The notes under the pieces: generated by a model
Told to the model about the DNA's origin: nothing
What the model saw: only the letters and a program-made list of their open reading frames with translations
The model's database searches: none
Part shown: positions 33,708 to 43,066 of the stretch, piece by piece
Layout: each line of letters opens with the position of its first letter
Position numbering within the stretch: position 1 is the first letter of the stretch
NCBI GenBank assembly: GCA_016720075.1
Contig: JADJXW010000021.1
Location: 1-64,000 of the forward strand
Reading direction: 5' to 3'
Source of the DNA: Pseudomonadota bacterium
Lineage (GTDB): Bacteria > Pseudomonadota > Gammaproteobacteria > Steroidobacterales > Steroidobacteraceae
Length of the DNA stretch: 64,000 nucleotides
Made by a program: the position numbers and the translations under genes

Positions 33708-35789
33708 CTACCAGATCACAACGCGCTTGGCCTCGGGATTGACCATCGCGTCACCGGCCTTGCAACCGAACGCCGCGGCATACGCCGGCACATTGGTGGG
33801 CGTGCCGTTGGCGCGGATGCGGCCCGGCGAGTGCGGATCAGAGGCCAGCTGCACCTTCAGCGCCTCGGGTCGGATCTGGTCGCGCCACACCGCGGCGAAC
33901 CCCAGGAAGTAGCGCTGGTCGCGCGTGAGGTTGTCGATCTTCGGATCGGCCACATCCTTGCTGGCGCGCTGCAGAGCGTCATAGGCGATGTTGATGCCGC
34001 CCAGGTCGGCGATGTTCTCGCCCAGCGTCAGCTTGCCGTTCACCTTGTCGCCCAGCAGCGTGTAGCCGTCGTACTGCTTCGCGAGCGCGCCGGTCAGCGC
34101 CTCGAACTTCTTGGCATCTTCCGGCGTCCACCACTGCTCGAAGTTGCCGGAGGCGCCGAAGCGCGCGCCCTGGTCGTCGTAGCCGTGCGTGAGCTCATGG
34201 CCGATCACCACGCCGATCGCGCCGTAGTTCAGCGCATCGTCGGCCTGCGGATCGAAGAACGGTGGCTGCAGGATGCCGGCGGGAAAGGCGATCTCGTTGA
34301 GGAGCGGGTTGTAGTAGGCGTTGACCGTCTGCGGCGTCATGCCCCACTCGGTCTTGTCGGTGGGCTTGCCGACCTTGGTGAGGTCATAGCGATAGTTGAA
34401 CTCCGAGGCCTTCACCATGTTCTGGAAATAGCTGTCGCGTGAGGTTTCGAGGCCCGTCCAGTCGCGCCACTTGGTGGGATAGCCGATCTTCGCGGTGAAG
34501 GTGCCCCACTTCTCCAGCGCCTTGGTCTTGGTGGCCGGCGTCATCCAGCTCAAGGTTTCGATGCGGCCCTTAAGCGCCTCGCGCAGGTTGTCCACCAGCT
34601 TCTGCATGCGGTCGCGCGATTCCGGCGGGAACGCCACCTGCACATAGGCCTGACCCAGCGCCTCGCCTGCGGCGCCTTCCATCTGCGCCAGCACCCGCTT
34701 CCACAGGTCTTTCATCTCCTTCTGTCCGGAGAGCGTCTTGCTGTAGAAATTGAACTGCTCGGCCACCAGCGCATCGCTCAGGAACGGCGCGGCGCCATCC
34801 ACCGTGCGGAAGCGCAGGTAGGTCTGCCACTCGGCCACCGGCACGTCCATGAGCATCTTGCTCACTTCCTGGTGGAACGACGGCACCGACAGCGAGAACA
34901 TCTCGGGCTTGGCCACGGGCTGCGATTCAAGGAACGCGGTCCACGAGAAGTTCGGCGTCAGCTTGTCGGCATCGGCCACGCTCACCGGGTTGTAGTACAG
35001 CGAGACATCGCGCGAGAGGTCTTCCTGCGACTTGCTGGCCTTGGCCAGTCGCGTCTCGAAGGCCATCACCTGCTTCGCCTGCATGGCCGCATCGGCGGCC
35101 GGCACACCGGAGAGTTCGAGCACCTTGGCCACATGCGCCACGAAGGCCTCGCGGATGGCCTTCTTGTCGGCATCGAAGTAGTAGGTCTTGTCGGGCAGGC
35201 TGGTGCCGCCCTGCACCGCATAGGCGATCTTCATCGAGGAATTCTTGAAATCAGCCTCGGAGCCGAAGCCGAACAGCGGGTTCTCGCCGCGGGCAGCCAC
35301 CTTGCGCAGGTACTCGGCAATGCCGGCGCCATCCTTCAGAGCGGCGATCTCGGCCAGGCGGCTTTCAAGCGGCGCGATGCCATCGGCATTGCGCTTCGTC
35401 GCATCGGTGCCGGTCGCCCACAGGTCCGCGATGATCTTGTCGATGCCGGCCTGCTCGGGGCGCGCGGCAATCTGCTCGGCAAGCTGCTTCTGCACCTGCA
35501 GCGAACGCTCGCGCAGCACATTGAATGCGCCCCAGCGCGTCTGGTCCGCGGGAATCGGATTGGCGGCCAGCCACTTGTCGTTGGCGTAGGCGGCAAGGTC
35601 GGTGCAGGCGCTCTTCGTGGCGTCGATGTCGGCCGCCGTGAAGCGGATGGGCTGGATCAGTGCCGACTCATCGAGCTTGAAGGCGGGCGCGGCCTCGGCC
35701 TTCTGCTCGGGCGCCTTCTGGCACGCGGCAAGGGCCATCAGCACCGCGGCGCCAACGGAAAGGGAACGGATCTTGTGGCTGGAGGACAT
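33708..35789 (-). CDS. M13-family (neprilysin/PepO-like) zinc metallopeptidase, lipoprotein
   Basis: From ATG 35789 (GGGAG upstream) the protein has 693 residues. The signal ends in a lipobox (AVLMALAACQKAPEQ). The catalytic VIGHELTHGYDDQGARFG is near residue 530, and the third zinc ligand lies in GENIADLGGINIAYDAL near 590. The NAYYNPLLNEIAFPAGILQP substrate motif is intact. It cleaves peptides in the periplasm. The longer frame to 35840 has a non-signal N-terminus and is not preferred. Confidence 0.94.
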   Translation of the reverse strand: MSSSHKIRSLSVGAAVLMALAACQKAPEQKAEAAPAFKLDESALIQPIRFTAADIDATKSACTDLAAYANDKWLAANPIPADQTRWGAFNVLRERSLQVQKQLAEQIAARPEQAGIDKIIADLWATGTDATKRNADGIAPLESRLAEIAALKDGAGIAEYLRKVAARGENPLFGFGSEADFKNSSMKIAYAVQGGTSLPDKTYYFDADKKAIREAFVAHVAKVLELSGVPAADAAMQAKQVMAFETRLAKASKSQEDLSRDVSLYYNPVSVADADKLTPNFSWTAFLESQPVAKPEMFSLSVPSFHQEVSKMLMDVPVAEWQTYLRFRTVDGAAPFLSDALVAEQFNFYSKTLSGQKEMKDLWKRVLAQMEGAAGEALGQAYVQVAFPPESRDRMQKLVDNLREALKGRIETLSWMTPATKTKALEKWGTFTAKIGYPTKWRDWTGLETSRDSYFQNMVKASEFNYRYDLTKVGKPTDKTEWGMTPQTVNAYYNPLLNEIAFPAGILQPPFFDPQADDALNYGAIGVVIGHELTHGYDDQGARFGASGNFEQWWTPEDAKKFEALTGALAKQYDGYTLLGDKVNGKLTLGENIADLGGINIAYDALQRASKDVADPKIDNLTRDQRYFLGFAAVWRDQIRPEALKVQLASDPHSPGRIRANGTPTNVPAYAAAFGCKAGDAMVNPEAKRVVIW

Positions 35790-35877
35790 TCGTGGAACTC
35801 CCGAAAAATGGCGCGCACAGGGCGCGTTTTGAAGTGGCAACTATAGCGATTGCTGGCGTGTGCAGCCTTAAGGCCTA

Positions 35878-35901
35878 TTGTTGCAAAATTGATATCAACA
35901 A
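35878..35901. repeat. Inverted repeat TTGTTG-N12-CAACAA in an AT-rich intergenic region
   Basis: Perfect 6-bp arms lie in the 240-bp region between the M13 peptidase and gmk, which is otherwise strikingly AT-rich. It may be an operator for the peptidase gene or part of an AT-rich promoter element. No regulator can be named. Confidence 0.35.
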
Positions 35902-36014
35902 GAGTCTGAATTCGCCTTTTTGATTCATGATTGATACGCCCATTAGATTTCAGACGCTTTTCTGCGGCCAAACCCGACATCTTGCGTACCGGCCAAAGGC
36001 CCCCGGCGCCCCGG

Positions 36015-36020
36015 TATAGT
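36015..36020 (+). promoter_or_regulatory. Candidate -10 hexamer TATAGT directly before gmk
   Basis: TATAGT ends 8 nt before the gmk ATG, and no Shine-Dalgarno sequence is visible between them. If used, transcription would start almost at the start codon (leaderless mRNA). The -35 region is not convincing. Confidence 0.35.
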
Positions 36021-36028
36021 TCGCGCCC

Positions 36029-36661
36029 ATGTCGCAGCCTTACGCCCGCCTGTTCGTGGTGTCCGCTCCCTCCGGGGCCGGCAAGACCAGCCTGGTGAAG
36101 TCCCTGTGCGGGCGGCTGCCGGAACTGCGGGTATCCACCTCGCACACCACGCGCCCGATGCGCCCCAACGAGCAGGACGGCCGCGAGTACTTCTTCGTCT
36201 CGAACCCCGACTTCGACCGCATGGTGGCCGAAGGGGCCTTCCTCGAACATGCCCGGGTGTTCGACAACCAGTACGGCACCAGCAAGGGGCAGCTGCAGCA
36301 GAAGCTGGCCGCAGGCCATGACGTGATCCTGGAGATCGACTGGCAGGGCGCCCGCCAGGTGCGGGTGGCACTGCCCGGCTGCCGCACCATCTTCATCCTG
36401 CCGCCCTCGCGCCAGGCGCTGCGGCAGCGCCTGAACGACCGCCGCACCGACAGCCCCGCCGTCATCGAGCGGCGCCTGGCTGACGCCGTCAGCGACATGT
36501 CCCACTACGAGGAATTCGACTACGTGGTGGTCAACGACGACTTCGCCCAGGCCGTCGGGGAGCTGGAATCCATCCTCCGGGGCCGCGGCGAGGCGCTGAC
36601 GGCACGCCGACCGGCTCTCACGCCGGTGCTGGCCAATCTGCTAGAATTATCAACCCCCTAG
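36029..36661 (+). CDS. gmk: Guanylate kinase
   Basis: The 210-residue enzyme phosphorylates GMP to GDP. The P-loop is in LFVVSAPSGAGKTSLVKSLC (residues 8-27). The GMP-binding segment VSTSHTTRPMRPNEQDGREY and the DVILEIDWQGARQVR motif follow. It begins the conserved gmk-rpoZ-spoT-ridA-recG run. Confidence 0.97.
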   Translation: MSQPYARLFVVSAPSGAGKTSLVKSLCGRLPELRVSTSHTTRPMRPNEQDGREYFFVSNPDFDRMVAEGAFLEHARVFDNQYGTSKGQLQQKLAAGHDVILEIDWQGARQVRVALPGCRTIFILPPSRQALRQRLNDRRTDSPAVIERRLADAVSDMSHYEEFDYVVVNDDFAQAVGELESILRGRGEALTARRPALTPVLANLLELSTP

Positions 36662-36677
36662 AACCAAAAGATTCCCC

Positions 36678-36962
36678 ATGGCCCGAATCACCGTCGAAGA
36701 CTGCCTGCCCCGCGTCGAGAACCTGTTCCAGCTGGTGCTGCTGGCTTCCGCCCGCGCGCGTCGCCTGGCCAACGGTGCCGAGCCCACGGTGCCCACCGAC
36801 AACGACAAGGTCACCGTCATCGCGCTGCGCGAGATCGCCGAGGGCAACATCACCGCCGAGATGCTGGTCGAGCCGGAGCCGATTCCCGAGCCCGTGGTCA
36901 ACGACATCGACGCGCAGCTCGAGAACTTCCGCGCGCCGCAGTTCGGCCTGATCGGGGAGTAA
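36678..36962 (+). CDS. rpoZ: DNA-directed RNA polymerase omega subunit
   Basis: This 94-residue protein begins MARITVEDCLPRVENLFQLV and contains the conserved ASARARRLANGAEP and DNDKVTVIALREIAEGNIT segments. Omega binds beta-prime and links the polymerase to ppGpp. It lies 16 bp after gmk and just before spoT. Confidence 0.97.
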   Translation: MARITVEDCLPRVENLFQLVLLASARARRLANGAEPTVPTDNDKVTVIALREIAEGNITAEMLVEPEPIPEPVVNDIDAQLENFRAPQFGLIGE

Positions 36963-36972
36963 GAACTAGCGC

Positions 36973-39159
36973 ATGGACTATGCGTCTACGCTGCTCGGCC
37001 TGATACCAGGGGGAAGCAGCAGGCGCACTCCCGGCCTGAAGGAATTGCTCGGCAAGGCCGAGCTCTACCTGCCACCCGAGCAGGTGGCCCGCATCCGCGA
37101 GGCCGCGGAGTTCGGCGCCGAAGCCCACCAGGGCCAGAAGCGCCTCTCGGGCGAACCCTACATCGCCCACCCGCTCGCCGCGGCTGAAATCCTCGCCGAC
37201 CTGCACCTGGATGCCGACACGATTGTCGGCGCCATCCTGCACGACGTCATCGAAGACACGCCGATCGCGAAGGAAGACATCGCGCAGCGCTTCGGCGCGG
37301 ATGTGGCCGAGATCGTCGACGGCGTCACCAAGCTCGACCAGATCAAGTTCAAGAACCGCGAGGAAGCGCAGGCCGAGAGCTTCCGCAAGATGCTGCTGGC
37401 GATGGTGCGCGACCTGCGCGTGATCATGGTCAAGCTCGCCGACCGCACGCACAACATGCGCACCATCGGCGCCATGTCGCCGCCGAAGCGCCGCGCGATC
37501 GCGCGCGAGACGCTCGACATCTACGCGCCGGTGGCCGAGCGGCTGGGCCTGTACAACATCAAGCTGGAACTGGAAGACCTGGGCTTTCGCGCGCTGTACC
37601 CGCAGCGCTACCGCGTGATCGAGCGCGCGCTCAAGCGCGCGCGCGGCAACCAGAAGGAATTCCTCGGCAAGATCGAAAAGGCGCTGGCCGAGGCGCTGCA
37701 GAAGGCGGGCATTCCCGGCAAAGTCGAATCGCGCGAGAAGCATCTGTACAGCATCTACAAGAAGATGCGGCGCAAGCGCTCGCTGCTGGCGCAGGTGGTG
37801 GATGTATACGGCCTGAGGATCCTGGTCGATTCAGCCGACACCTGCTACCGGACGCTCGGCGTCGTGCACGCCACCTACCGGCCCATGCCCGGTCGCTTCA
37901 AGGACTACATCGCCATTCCGCGCGTGAATGGCTACCAGTCGCTGCACACCACGCTGTTCGGCCCCAATGGCGTGCCCATCGAGGTGCAGATCCGCACCGC
38001 CGACATGCACAACATCGCCGAGGCCGGCGTGGCCGCGCACTGGAAGTACAAGGCGGGCGGCGCGGCCGACGGCAACGATTCGGCGCAGCAGGAACGGGCG
38101 CGCGCGTGGATCTCGCACCTGATGGAGATGCAGGCCTCGGGCAATGCCGAGGAGTTCATCGAGAGCGTGAAGGTCGACCTGTTCCCCGACAAGGTCTACG
38201 TGTTCACGCCCAAGGGCGCCATCCTGCGCCTGCCGCGCGGCGCCACCGTGGTGGACTTCGCCTACGCCGTGCACACCGACATCGGCAACCGCTGCGTGGC
38301 CGCGAAGGTGGACCGGCGCCTGTCGCCGCTGCGCACGGTGCTGCGCAACGGGCAGACGGTGCAGATCATCACCGCCAAGGGGGCGTCACCCAATCCGTCG
38401 TGGGTGAATTTCGTGGCGACCGCCAAGGCGAGGAGCGCCATCCGGCACTACCTCAAGGCGCTGCAGCGCTCCGAGGCCGTGGAACTGGGCGCGCAGCTGC
38501 TGAACTCCGCGCTGGAGGAATTCCAGCTCAGCGTCGACAGGATCGAGACCTCGGTGATGAACCAGGCCCTGCAGGAATTCCACTGCAAGGAGAAGGACGA
38601 ACTGCTGGCGCAGATCGGCCTGGGTGAGCGCCTGGCGCCGCTGGTGGCGCGGCGCCTGCTGCCCAGCGGTCATGACGAGACCGGCAAGATCACTCCGCTG
38701 ACCGTGGCCGGCACCGAAGGCCTGCTGGTCACCTACTCGCGCTGCTGCCGCCCGATCCCAAACGACCCGATCATCGCCTTCCTGTCAGCCGGCCGCGGCA
38801 TCGTCATCCACCGCGACACCTGCGGCAATGTCGAGGATTACCACAAGCATCCGGAGAAATGGCAGCCGGTGGCCTGGCAGAAGGACCTCACGCGCTACTT
38901 CAGCGCCGAGGTGCGCATCGAGGCCGAGAACAAGATCGGCATGCTGGCCAGCATCTCGGCCGCCATCGCGGGCACCGGCACCAATATCGGGCATGCCACG
39001 GTGGAGCAGCGCGACGGCGACGTGTCGCTGATCAAGCTCGAAGTGGAAGTGAAGGATCGCAAGCATCTGGCGCGCGTGGTGCGTACCATTCGGCACATGC
39101 CCGAGGTGCTGCGAGTGTCGCGTTACCAGGCATCCAGACGGAGCCAGCACGAAGAATGA
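36973..39159 (+). CDS. spoT: Bifunctional (p)ppGpp synthetase/hydrolase
   Basis: The 728-residue protein has the full RelA/SpoT order. The HD hydrolase contains AILHDVIEDTPIAKEDIAQR near residue 86 and is intact. The synthetase contains GRFKDYIAIPRVNGYQSLHT near 306. TGS (DLFPDKVYVFTPKGAILRLP) starts near 402, and the C-terminal ZBD/ACT end near 660-728. Intact HD ligands indicate SpoT, not a synthetase-only RelA. It sets the stringent response. The stop overlaps the ridA ATG. Confidence 0.97.
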   Translation: MDYASTLLGLIPGGSSRRTPGLKELLGKAELYLPPEQVARIREAAEFGAEAHQGQKRLSGEPYIAHPLAAAEILADLHLDADTIVGAILHDVIEDTPIAKEDIAQRFGADVAEIVDGVTKLDQIKFKNREEAQAESFRKMLLAMVRDLRVIMVKLADRTHNMRTIGAMSPPKRRAIARETLDIYAPVAERLGLYNIKLELEDLGFRALYPQRYRVIERALKRARGNQKEFLGKIEKALAEALQKAGIPGKVESREKHLYSIYKKMRRKRSLLAQVVDVYGLRILVDSADTCYRTLGVVHATYRPMPGRFKDYIAIPRVNGYQSLHTTLFGPNGVPIEVQIRTADMHNIAEAGVAAHWKYKAGGAADGNDSAQQERARAWISHLMEMQASGNAEEFIESVKVDLFPDKVYVFTPKGAILRLPRGATVVDFAYAVHTDIGNRCVAAKVDRRLSPLRTVLRNGQTVQIITAKGASPNPSWVNFVATAKARSAIRHYLKALQRSEAVELGAQLLNSALEEFQLSVDRIETSVMNQALQEFHCKEKDELLAQIGLGERLAPLVARRLLPSGHDETGKITPLTVAGTEGLLVTYSRCCRPIPNDPIIAFLSAGRGIVIHRDTCGNVEDYHKHPEKWQPVAWQKDLTRYFSAEVRIEAENKIGMLASISAAIAGTGTNIGHATVEQRDGDVSLIKLEVEVKDRKHLARVVRTIRHMPEVLRVSRYQASRRSQHEE

Positions 39160-39536
39160 GCCGCGAAATCATCAGCACCAAGAATGCCCCCGCCGCCATC
39201 GGCACCTATTCCCAGGCCGTGAAGGTGGGCAAGACGGTCTACCTGTCCGGGCAGATCCCGCTCGATCCGGCCACGATGCAACTGGTCGAGGGCGGCATCG
39301 ACGCCGAGATCACACGCGTGTTCGAGAACCTGAAGGCGGTGGCCACAGCGGCCGGTGGCACGCTCAACGACGCCGTGAAGATCACCGTGTTCCTCACTGA
39401 TCTGTCGCATTTCGCGCGGGTCAACGAGATCATGGCCACGTACTTCAAGCTGCCCTATCCCGCGCGGGCCGCGGTGGGCGTGGCGGCATTGCCGCGCGGC
39501 GCCCGCGTGGAGATCGAGGGCATCCTCGAGTTGTGA
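39156..39536 (+). CDS. ridA: RidA-family reactive intermediate (enamine/imine) deaminase
   Basis: ATG 39156 overlaps the spoT stop (ATGA). The 126-residue protein shows APAAIGTYSQAVKVGKTVYL, SGQIPLDPATMQLVEGG, and the signature AVGVAALPRGARVEIEGI with the catalytic Arg. It detoxifies 2-aminoacrylate. It overlaps recG by GTGA. Confidence 0.95.
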   Translation: MSREIISTKNAPAAIGTYSQAVKVGKTVYLSGQIPLDPATMQLVEGGIDAEITRVFENLKAVATAAGGTLNDAVKITVFLTDLSHFARVNEIMATYFKLPYPARAAVGVAALPRGARVEIEGILEL

Positions 39537-41548
39537 AGGCGCGCGCGGCGACACCGGCTCGTGTCGATCCGCTGTTCCTGCTGCCCTCGCGCTACGAGGA
39601 CCGCACGCGCGTCACGCCCATCGGCGCGCTGGTTTCCGGTTCGCGCGCGGTGATCGAGGGCGAGGTGATGGTGGCCGACGTCATCTTCCGTCGCCGCCGC
39701 GCGCTGCTGGTGCGCGTGTCCGACGGCTCGGGCTTCATCAACCTGCGCTTCTTCTATTTCTCACGCGCGCAGCAGGAAGGTCTCGCGCGCGGCACCATGA
39801 TCCGCTGCGTGGGCGAGGCGCGCCGTGGCCCGCAGGGGCTCGAGATGGTGCACCCGGAATACCGCCGGCTCGGCGCCACGCCCGAGAAGCTCGACGACCG
39901 CCTGACGCCGATCTATCCGCTCACCGAGGGCATGACGCAGGGCCGCGTGCGCGTGGCGGTGAACAAGGCGCTGGCGCGGCTGGCCGCGAATCCCGCCGAA
40001 GACCTGCTGCCTGCCGAAGTGGTGCAGCGGCTGCACCTGCCCACGCTGCGCGAGGCGCTGGAATTCGTGCATCACCCGCCGGTGGGCACGTCGCTTTCCA
40101 CGCTGGCTGCCGCCCGGCATCCCGCCCAGCGCCGCCTGGCCTTCGAGGAACTGCTGGCGCACCAGCTCTCGCTGCAGCAGCTGAAGCAGCGTGTGCAGCG
40201 CGAGCCGGCGGAACCACTGGCCGACGCCGCGGGAATGGCGCCCCGGTTCATCGCCTCGCTGCCGTTCGCGCTCACCGGCGCGCAGCGCCGCGTGCTCGAT
40301 GAGGTGGAACACGACCTGGCGCGCGATGTGCCGATGATGCGCCTGGTGCAGGGCGATGTGGGCTGTGGCAAGACGGTGGTTGCCGCCGCTGCGGCGGCGC
40401 GCGCGGTGGGCAGTGGCCGGCAGGCGGCGATGATGGCGCCCACCGAACTGCTGGCAGAGCAGCACTGGCGCAGCTTCGACAAATGGTTCCGCCCGCTGGG
40501 CATCACGGTGGCGCTGCTGTCAGGGTCGCAGCCGGCCCGCACGCGCCGCAGTGCGCTCGAGGCCGTGGCCAGCGGCGAGGTGCAGATCGCAGTGGGCACG
40601 CATGCGCTGTTCCAGGAAGGCGTGGTCTTCCGCGACCTGGCGCTGTCCATCGTCGACGAGCAGCACCGCTTCGGCGTGCAGCAGCGCCTGGCGCTGTCGG
40701 AAAAAGGCCGGCGCGGCGAGCATGTGCCGCACCAGCTCATCATGACGGCCACGCCCATTCCCCGCACGCTGGCGATGACGGCCTATGCCGACCTCGATGT
40801 GTCGGTGATCGACGAGCTGCCCCCGGGGCGCACGCCCATCCGCACCGTGGTGCTCTCCGAGGAGCGGCGCGCCGAAGTGGTCGAACGCATCCACGGCGCC
40901 TGCCGCGAGGGCCGCCAGGCCTACTGGGTGTGCACGCTCATAGAAGAATCCGAGGAACTGCGCGCGCAGGCCGCCGAGGAAACCGCCGCGCAACTGGCCG
41001 AGGCGCTGCCCGGCGTGCGCGTCGGCCTGGTGCATGGCCGGATGCCGCCGCGCGAAAAGGAACGGGCCATGCACGAATTCAAGGACGGCAAGATCCAGCT
41101 GCTGGTGGCCACCACCGTCATCGAAGTGGGCGTGGATGTGCCCAATGCCAGCCTGATGGTCATCGAGAACGCCGAACGCATGGGCCTGGCGCAGCTGCAC
41201 CAGCTGCGCGGCCGCGTGGGCCGGGGCTCGCAGGAATCAAGCTGCGTGCTGCTGTATCGCGGGCCGCTGTCGGCGCTGGCGCGCGAGCGCCTTGCCACCC
41301 TGCGCGACAGCAACGATGGCTTCGAGATCGCCCGCAAGGACCTGGAGCTGCGCGGCCCCGGTGAGCTGCTGGGCACGCGCCAGACAGGCCTCGCCGACCT
41401 GCGCGTGGCCGACCTGATCCGCGACGCGGACCTCTTGCCCCAGGTGCGCTCGACCGCCGAGACGCTGCTGCGCGAGAATGAAGCCTGCGTAGCGCCACTG
41501 GCCGCGCGCTGGATCGGGGGAGCGGAAGCCTATGGCCGGGTCGGTTAG
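39533..41548 (+). CDS. recG: ATP-dependent DNA helicase RecG, short N-terminus
   Basis: The start is GTG 39533 overlapping the ridA stop. The 671-residue helicase reverses stalled forks. The wedge/OB domain begins almost at once (DPLFLLPSRYEDRTRVTPIG). Walker A (QGDVGCGKTVVAAAA), the DEQHRFGVQQRLAL box, MTATPIPRTLAMTAY and the C-terminal RGRVGRGSQESS follow. Typical RecG has 25-30 more residues with a helix-hairpin-helix-like GVG motif before this point; here the N-terminus seems shortened. Confidence 0.93.
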   Translation: MKARAATPARVDPLFLLPSRYEDRTRVTPIGALVSGSRAVIEGEVMVADVIFRRRRALLVRVSDGSGFINLRFFYFSRAQQEGLARGTMIRCVGEARRGPQGLEMVHPEYRRLGATPEKLDDRLTPIYPLTEGMTQGRVRVAVNKALARLAANPAEDLLPAEVVQRLHLPTLREALEFVHHPPVGTSLSTLAAARHPAQRRLAFEELLAHQLSLQQLKQRVQREPAEPLADAAGMAPRFIASLPFALTGAQRRVLDEVEHDLARDVPMMRLVQGDVGCGKTVVAAAAAARAVGSGRQAAMMAPTELLAEQHWRSFDKWFRPLGITVALLSGSQPARTRRSALEAVASGEVQIAVGTHALFQEGVVFRDLALSIVDEQHRFGVQQRLALSEKGRRGEHVPHQLIMTATPIPRTLAMTAYADLDVSVIDELPPGRTPIRTVVLSEERRAEVVERIHGACREGRQAYWVCTLIEESEELRAQAAEETAAQLAEALPGVRVGLVHGRMPPREKERAMHEFKDGKIQLLVATTVIEVGVDVPNASLMVIENAERMGLAQLHQLRGRVGRGSQESSCVLLYRGPLSALARERLATLRDSNDGFEIARKDLELRGPGELLGTRQTGLADLRVADLIRDADLLPQVRSTAETLLRENEACVAPLAARWIGGAEAYGRVG

Positions 41549-42461
41549 CGGAACATTCCATGGCATGCCGGCGGCGCCGCTGCTGCGCCGGGCCTGGAGC
41601 TATGCGCAGCTCATGCGGCTCAACCGCCCGATCGGCATCGCGCTGCTGCTGTGGCCCACGCTGTGGGCGCTGTGGATGGCCGCCCGCATGCTGCCCGGGG
41701 CGGAACGCGCCGGCGCCTTCGCGCCATTGCCCTCACTGAAGCTGCTGGCCGTATTCATCGCCGGAACCGTCGTGATGCGCTCGGCCGGCTGCGTCATCAA
41801 TGATTTCGCCGATCGCAACATCGATCCGCATGTGAAGCGCACGCGGGGCCGACCGCTGGCCGCGCGCCGCGTGTCGCCGCAGGAGGCGCTGGCACTGTTC
41901 GGCGCGCTGGTGCTGATCGCGCTGTGGCTGGTCACGCGGCTCGATTCCCTTACCGTGCTCTATTCATTCGTGGGCGCGGCGCTCACGATCTCCTATCCGT
42001 TCATGAAGCGCTTCTTCGCGCTGCCGCAGTTCTACCTGGGCGCAGCCTTCGGCTGGGCCGTGCCGATGGCCTTCGTCGCCACCGTGGGCGCGGTGCCGCG
42101 CACCGGCTGGCTGGTGTTCATCGCCACGCTGCTGTGGTCCGGCGTGTACGACACGCTGTACGCGATGGTGGATCGCGACGACGACCTGAAGTTGGGCGTG
42201 CAGTCCACGGCCATCGCCTTCGGCGACATGGACACGCTGCTGGTGGGGGTCATGCAGGCGATGGTGCTGGGCGCGCTGGTGCTGGCCGGCCGACTGGTCG
42301 GCATGCACTGGCCGTTCTACGTTGCACTGGTGGCGGCGGCGCTGCTCTTCGCCTGGCAGCAGTGGATCGTGCGCGACCGTGACCGCGAAGCCTGCTTCCG
42401 CGCCTTCGTCAACAATCACTGGGTGGGCCTGGTCATAATGGCGGGCGTTGCGCTGGGCTGA
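41532..42461 (+). CDS. ubiA: 4-hydroxybenzoate octaprenyltransferase
   Basis: The 309-residue membrane protein attaches the polyprenyl chain to 4-hydroxybenzoate in ubiquinone synthesis. Both Asp-rich motifs are present: CVINDFADRNIDPHVKRTRG and YAMVDRDDDLKLGVQSTAIA. About eight to nine membrane segments are seen. It overlaps the end of recG by 17 bp. Confidence 0.94.
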   Translation: MAGSVSGTFHGMPAAPLLRRAWSYAQLMRLNRPIGIALLLWPTLWALWMAARMLPGAERAGAFAPLPSLKLLAVFIAGTVVMRSAGCVINDFADRNIDPHVKRTRGRPLAARRVSPQEALALFGALVLIALWLVTRLDSLTVLYSFVGAALTISYPFMKRFFALPQFYLGAAFGWAVPMAFVATVGAVPRTGWLVFIATLLWSGVYDTLYAMVDRDDDLKLGVQSTAIAFGDMDTLLVGVMQAMVLGALVLAGRLVGMHWPFYVALVAAALLFAWQQWIVRDRDREACFRAFVNNHWVGLVIMAGVALG

Positions 42462-42491
42462 AGGCCACGCAGGCGGAAATTGGGGGGCTCG

Positions 42492-43058
42492 ATGACGACA
42501 CGACGCGCGTTCCTGCAGATCGCCACCGCCGCGGCCACGCCGGTGGCGCTGGGCGGCATTCCTGGCATCAACCCGCGCACCGGGCATCACATCGTGCTGT
42601 TCGAGGATTCACAGCCACAGGCCGGCGCCTTTGCGCTGCGCGCGCAGTCGCAGGGCTTCGCCACGCGGGCGATCCGCCATGGCGACATCACCGAGGCCTG
42701 GCTCAAGTCCGTGCGTCCCGCCTGGGAACGCCGCCCTGCGAGCATCGCCGGCCTCACCACTCCCGCGGCGCTGTTCTGCTTCGAGGAACTGGCTTTCGCG
42801 CGCGGCCTGCGCGTGGTATTCCACGCCGAGCACATTCTGCTGCCCGACGGCAGCGCGCAGCACCAGGTGCAGCGAGCGGGTCACGCGCTCAGTGCTTCGG
42901 CGCTGCAGCGCGCAGGCTCCCGCTGGCCCCAGCGCCTGGCTGATTCGCTGGCGGCATCGCGCCTGCCGCGCATGGCCCGCCCCGGCCCCAGCCTCGCCTC
43001 GCTTGAACCCGCGCTGCCCGCGGGCGCCACGCTGCTCACGTCCTGGATCATCGCGTAG
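42492..43058 (+). CDS. Tat-exported hypothetical protein
   Basis: ATG 42492 follows a G-rich site. The 188-residue product has a twin-arginine signal (MTTRRAFLQIATAAATPVAL) but no recognised domain afterwards; a central HGDITEAWLKSVRPAWERRP and a histidine/aspartate-rich segment RVVFHAEHILLPDGSAQHQV are the only distinctive parts. It lies 8 bp before a flavoprotein gene, so it may be an accessory or electron-transfer partner in the same exported oxidation system. This role is inferred only from context. Confidence 0.72.
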   Translation: MTTRRAFLQIATAAATPVALGGIPGINPRTGHHIVLFEDSQPQAGAFALRAQSQGFATRAIRHGDITEAWLKSVRPAWERRPASIAGLTTPAALFCFEELAFARGLRVVFHAEHILLPDGSAQHQVQRAGHALSASALQRAGSRWPQRLADSLAASRLPRMARPGPSLASLEPALPAGATLLTSWIIA

Positions 43059-43066
43059 GAGATCCC

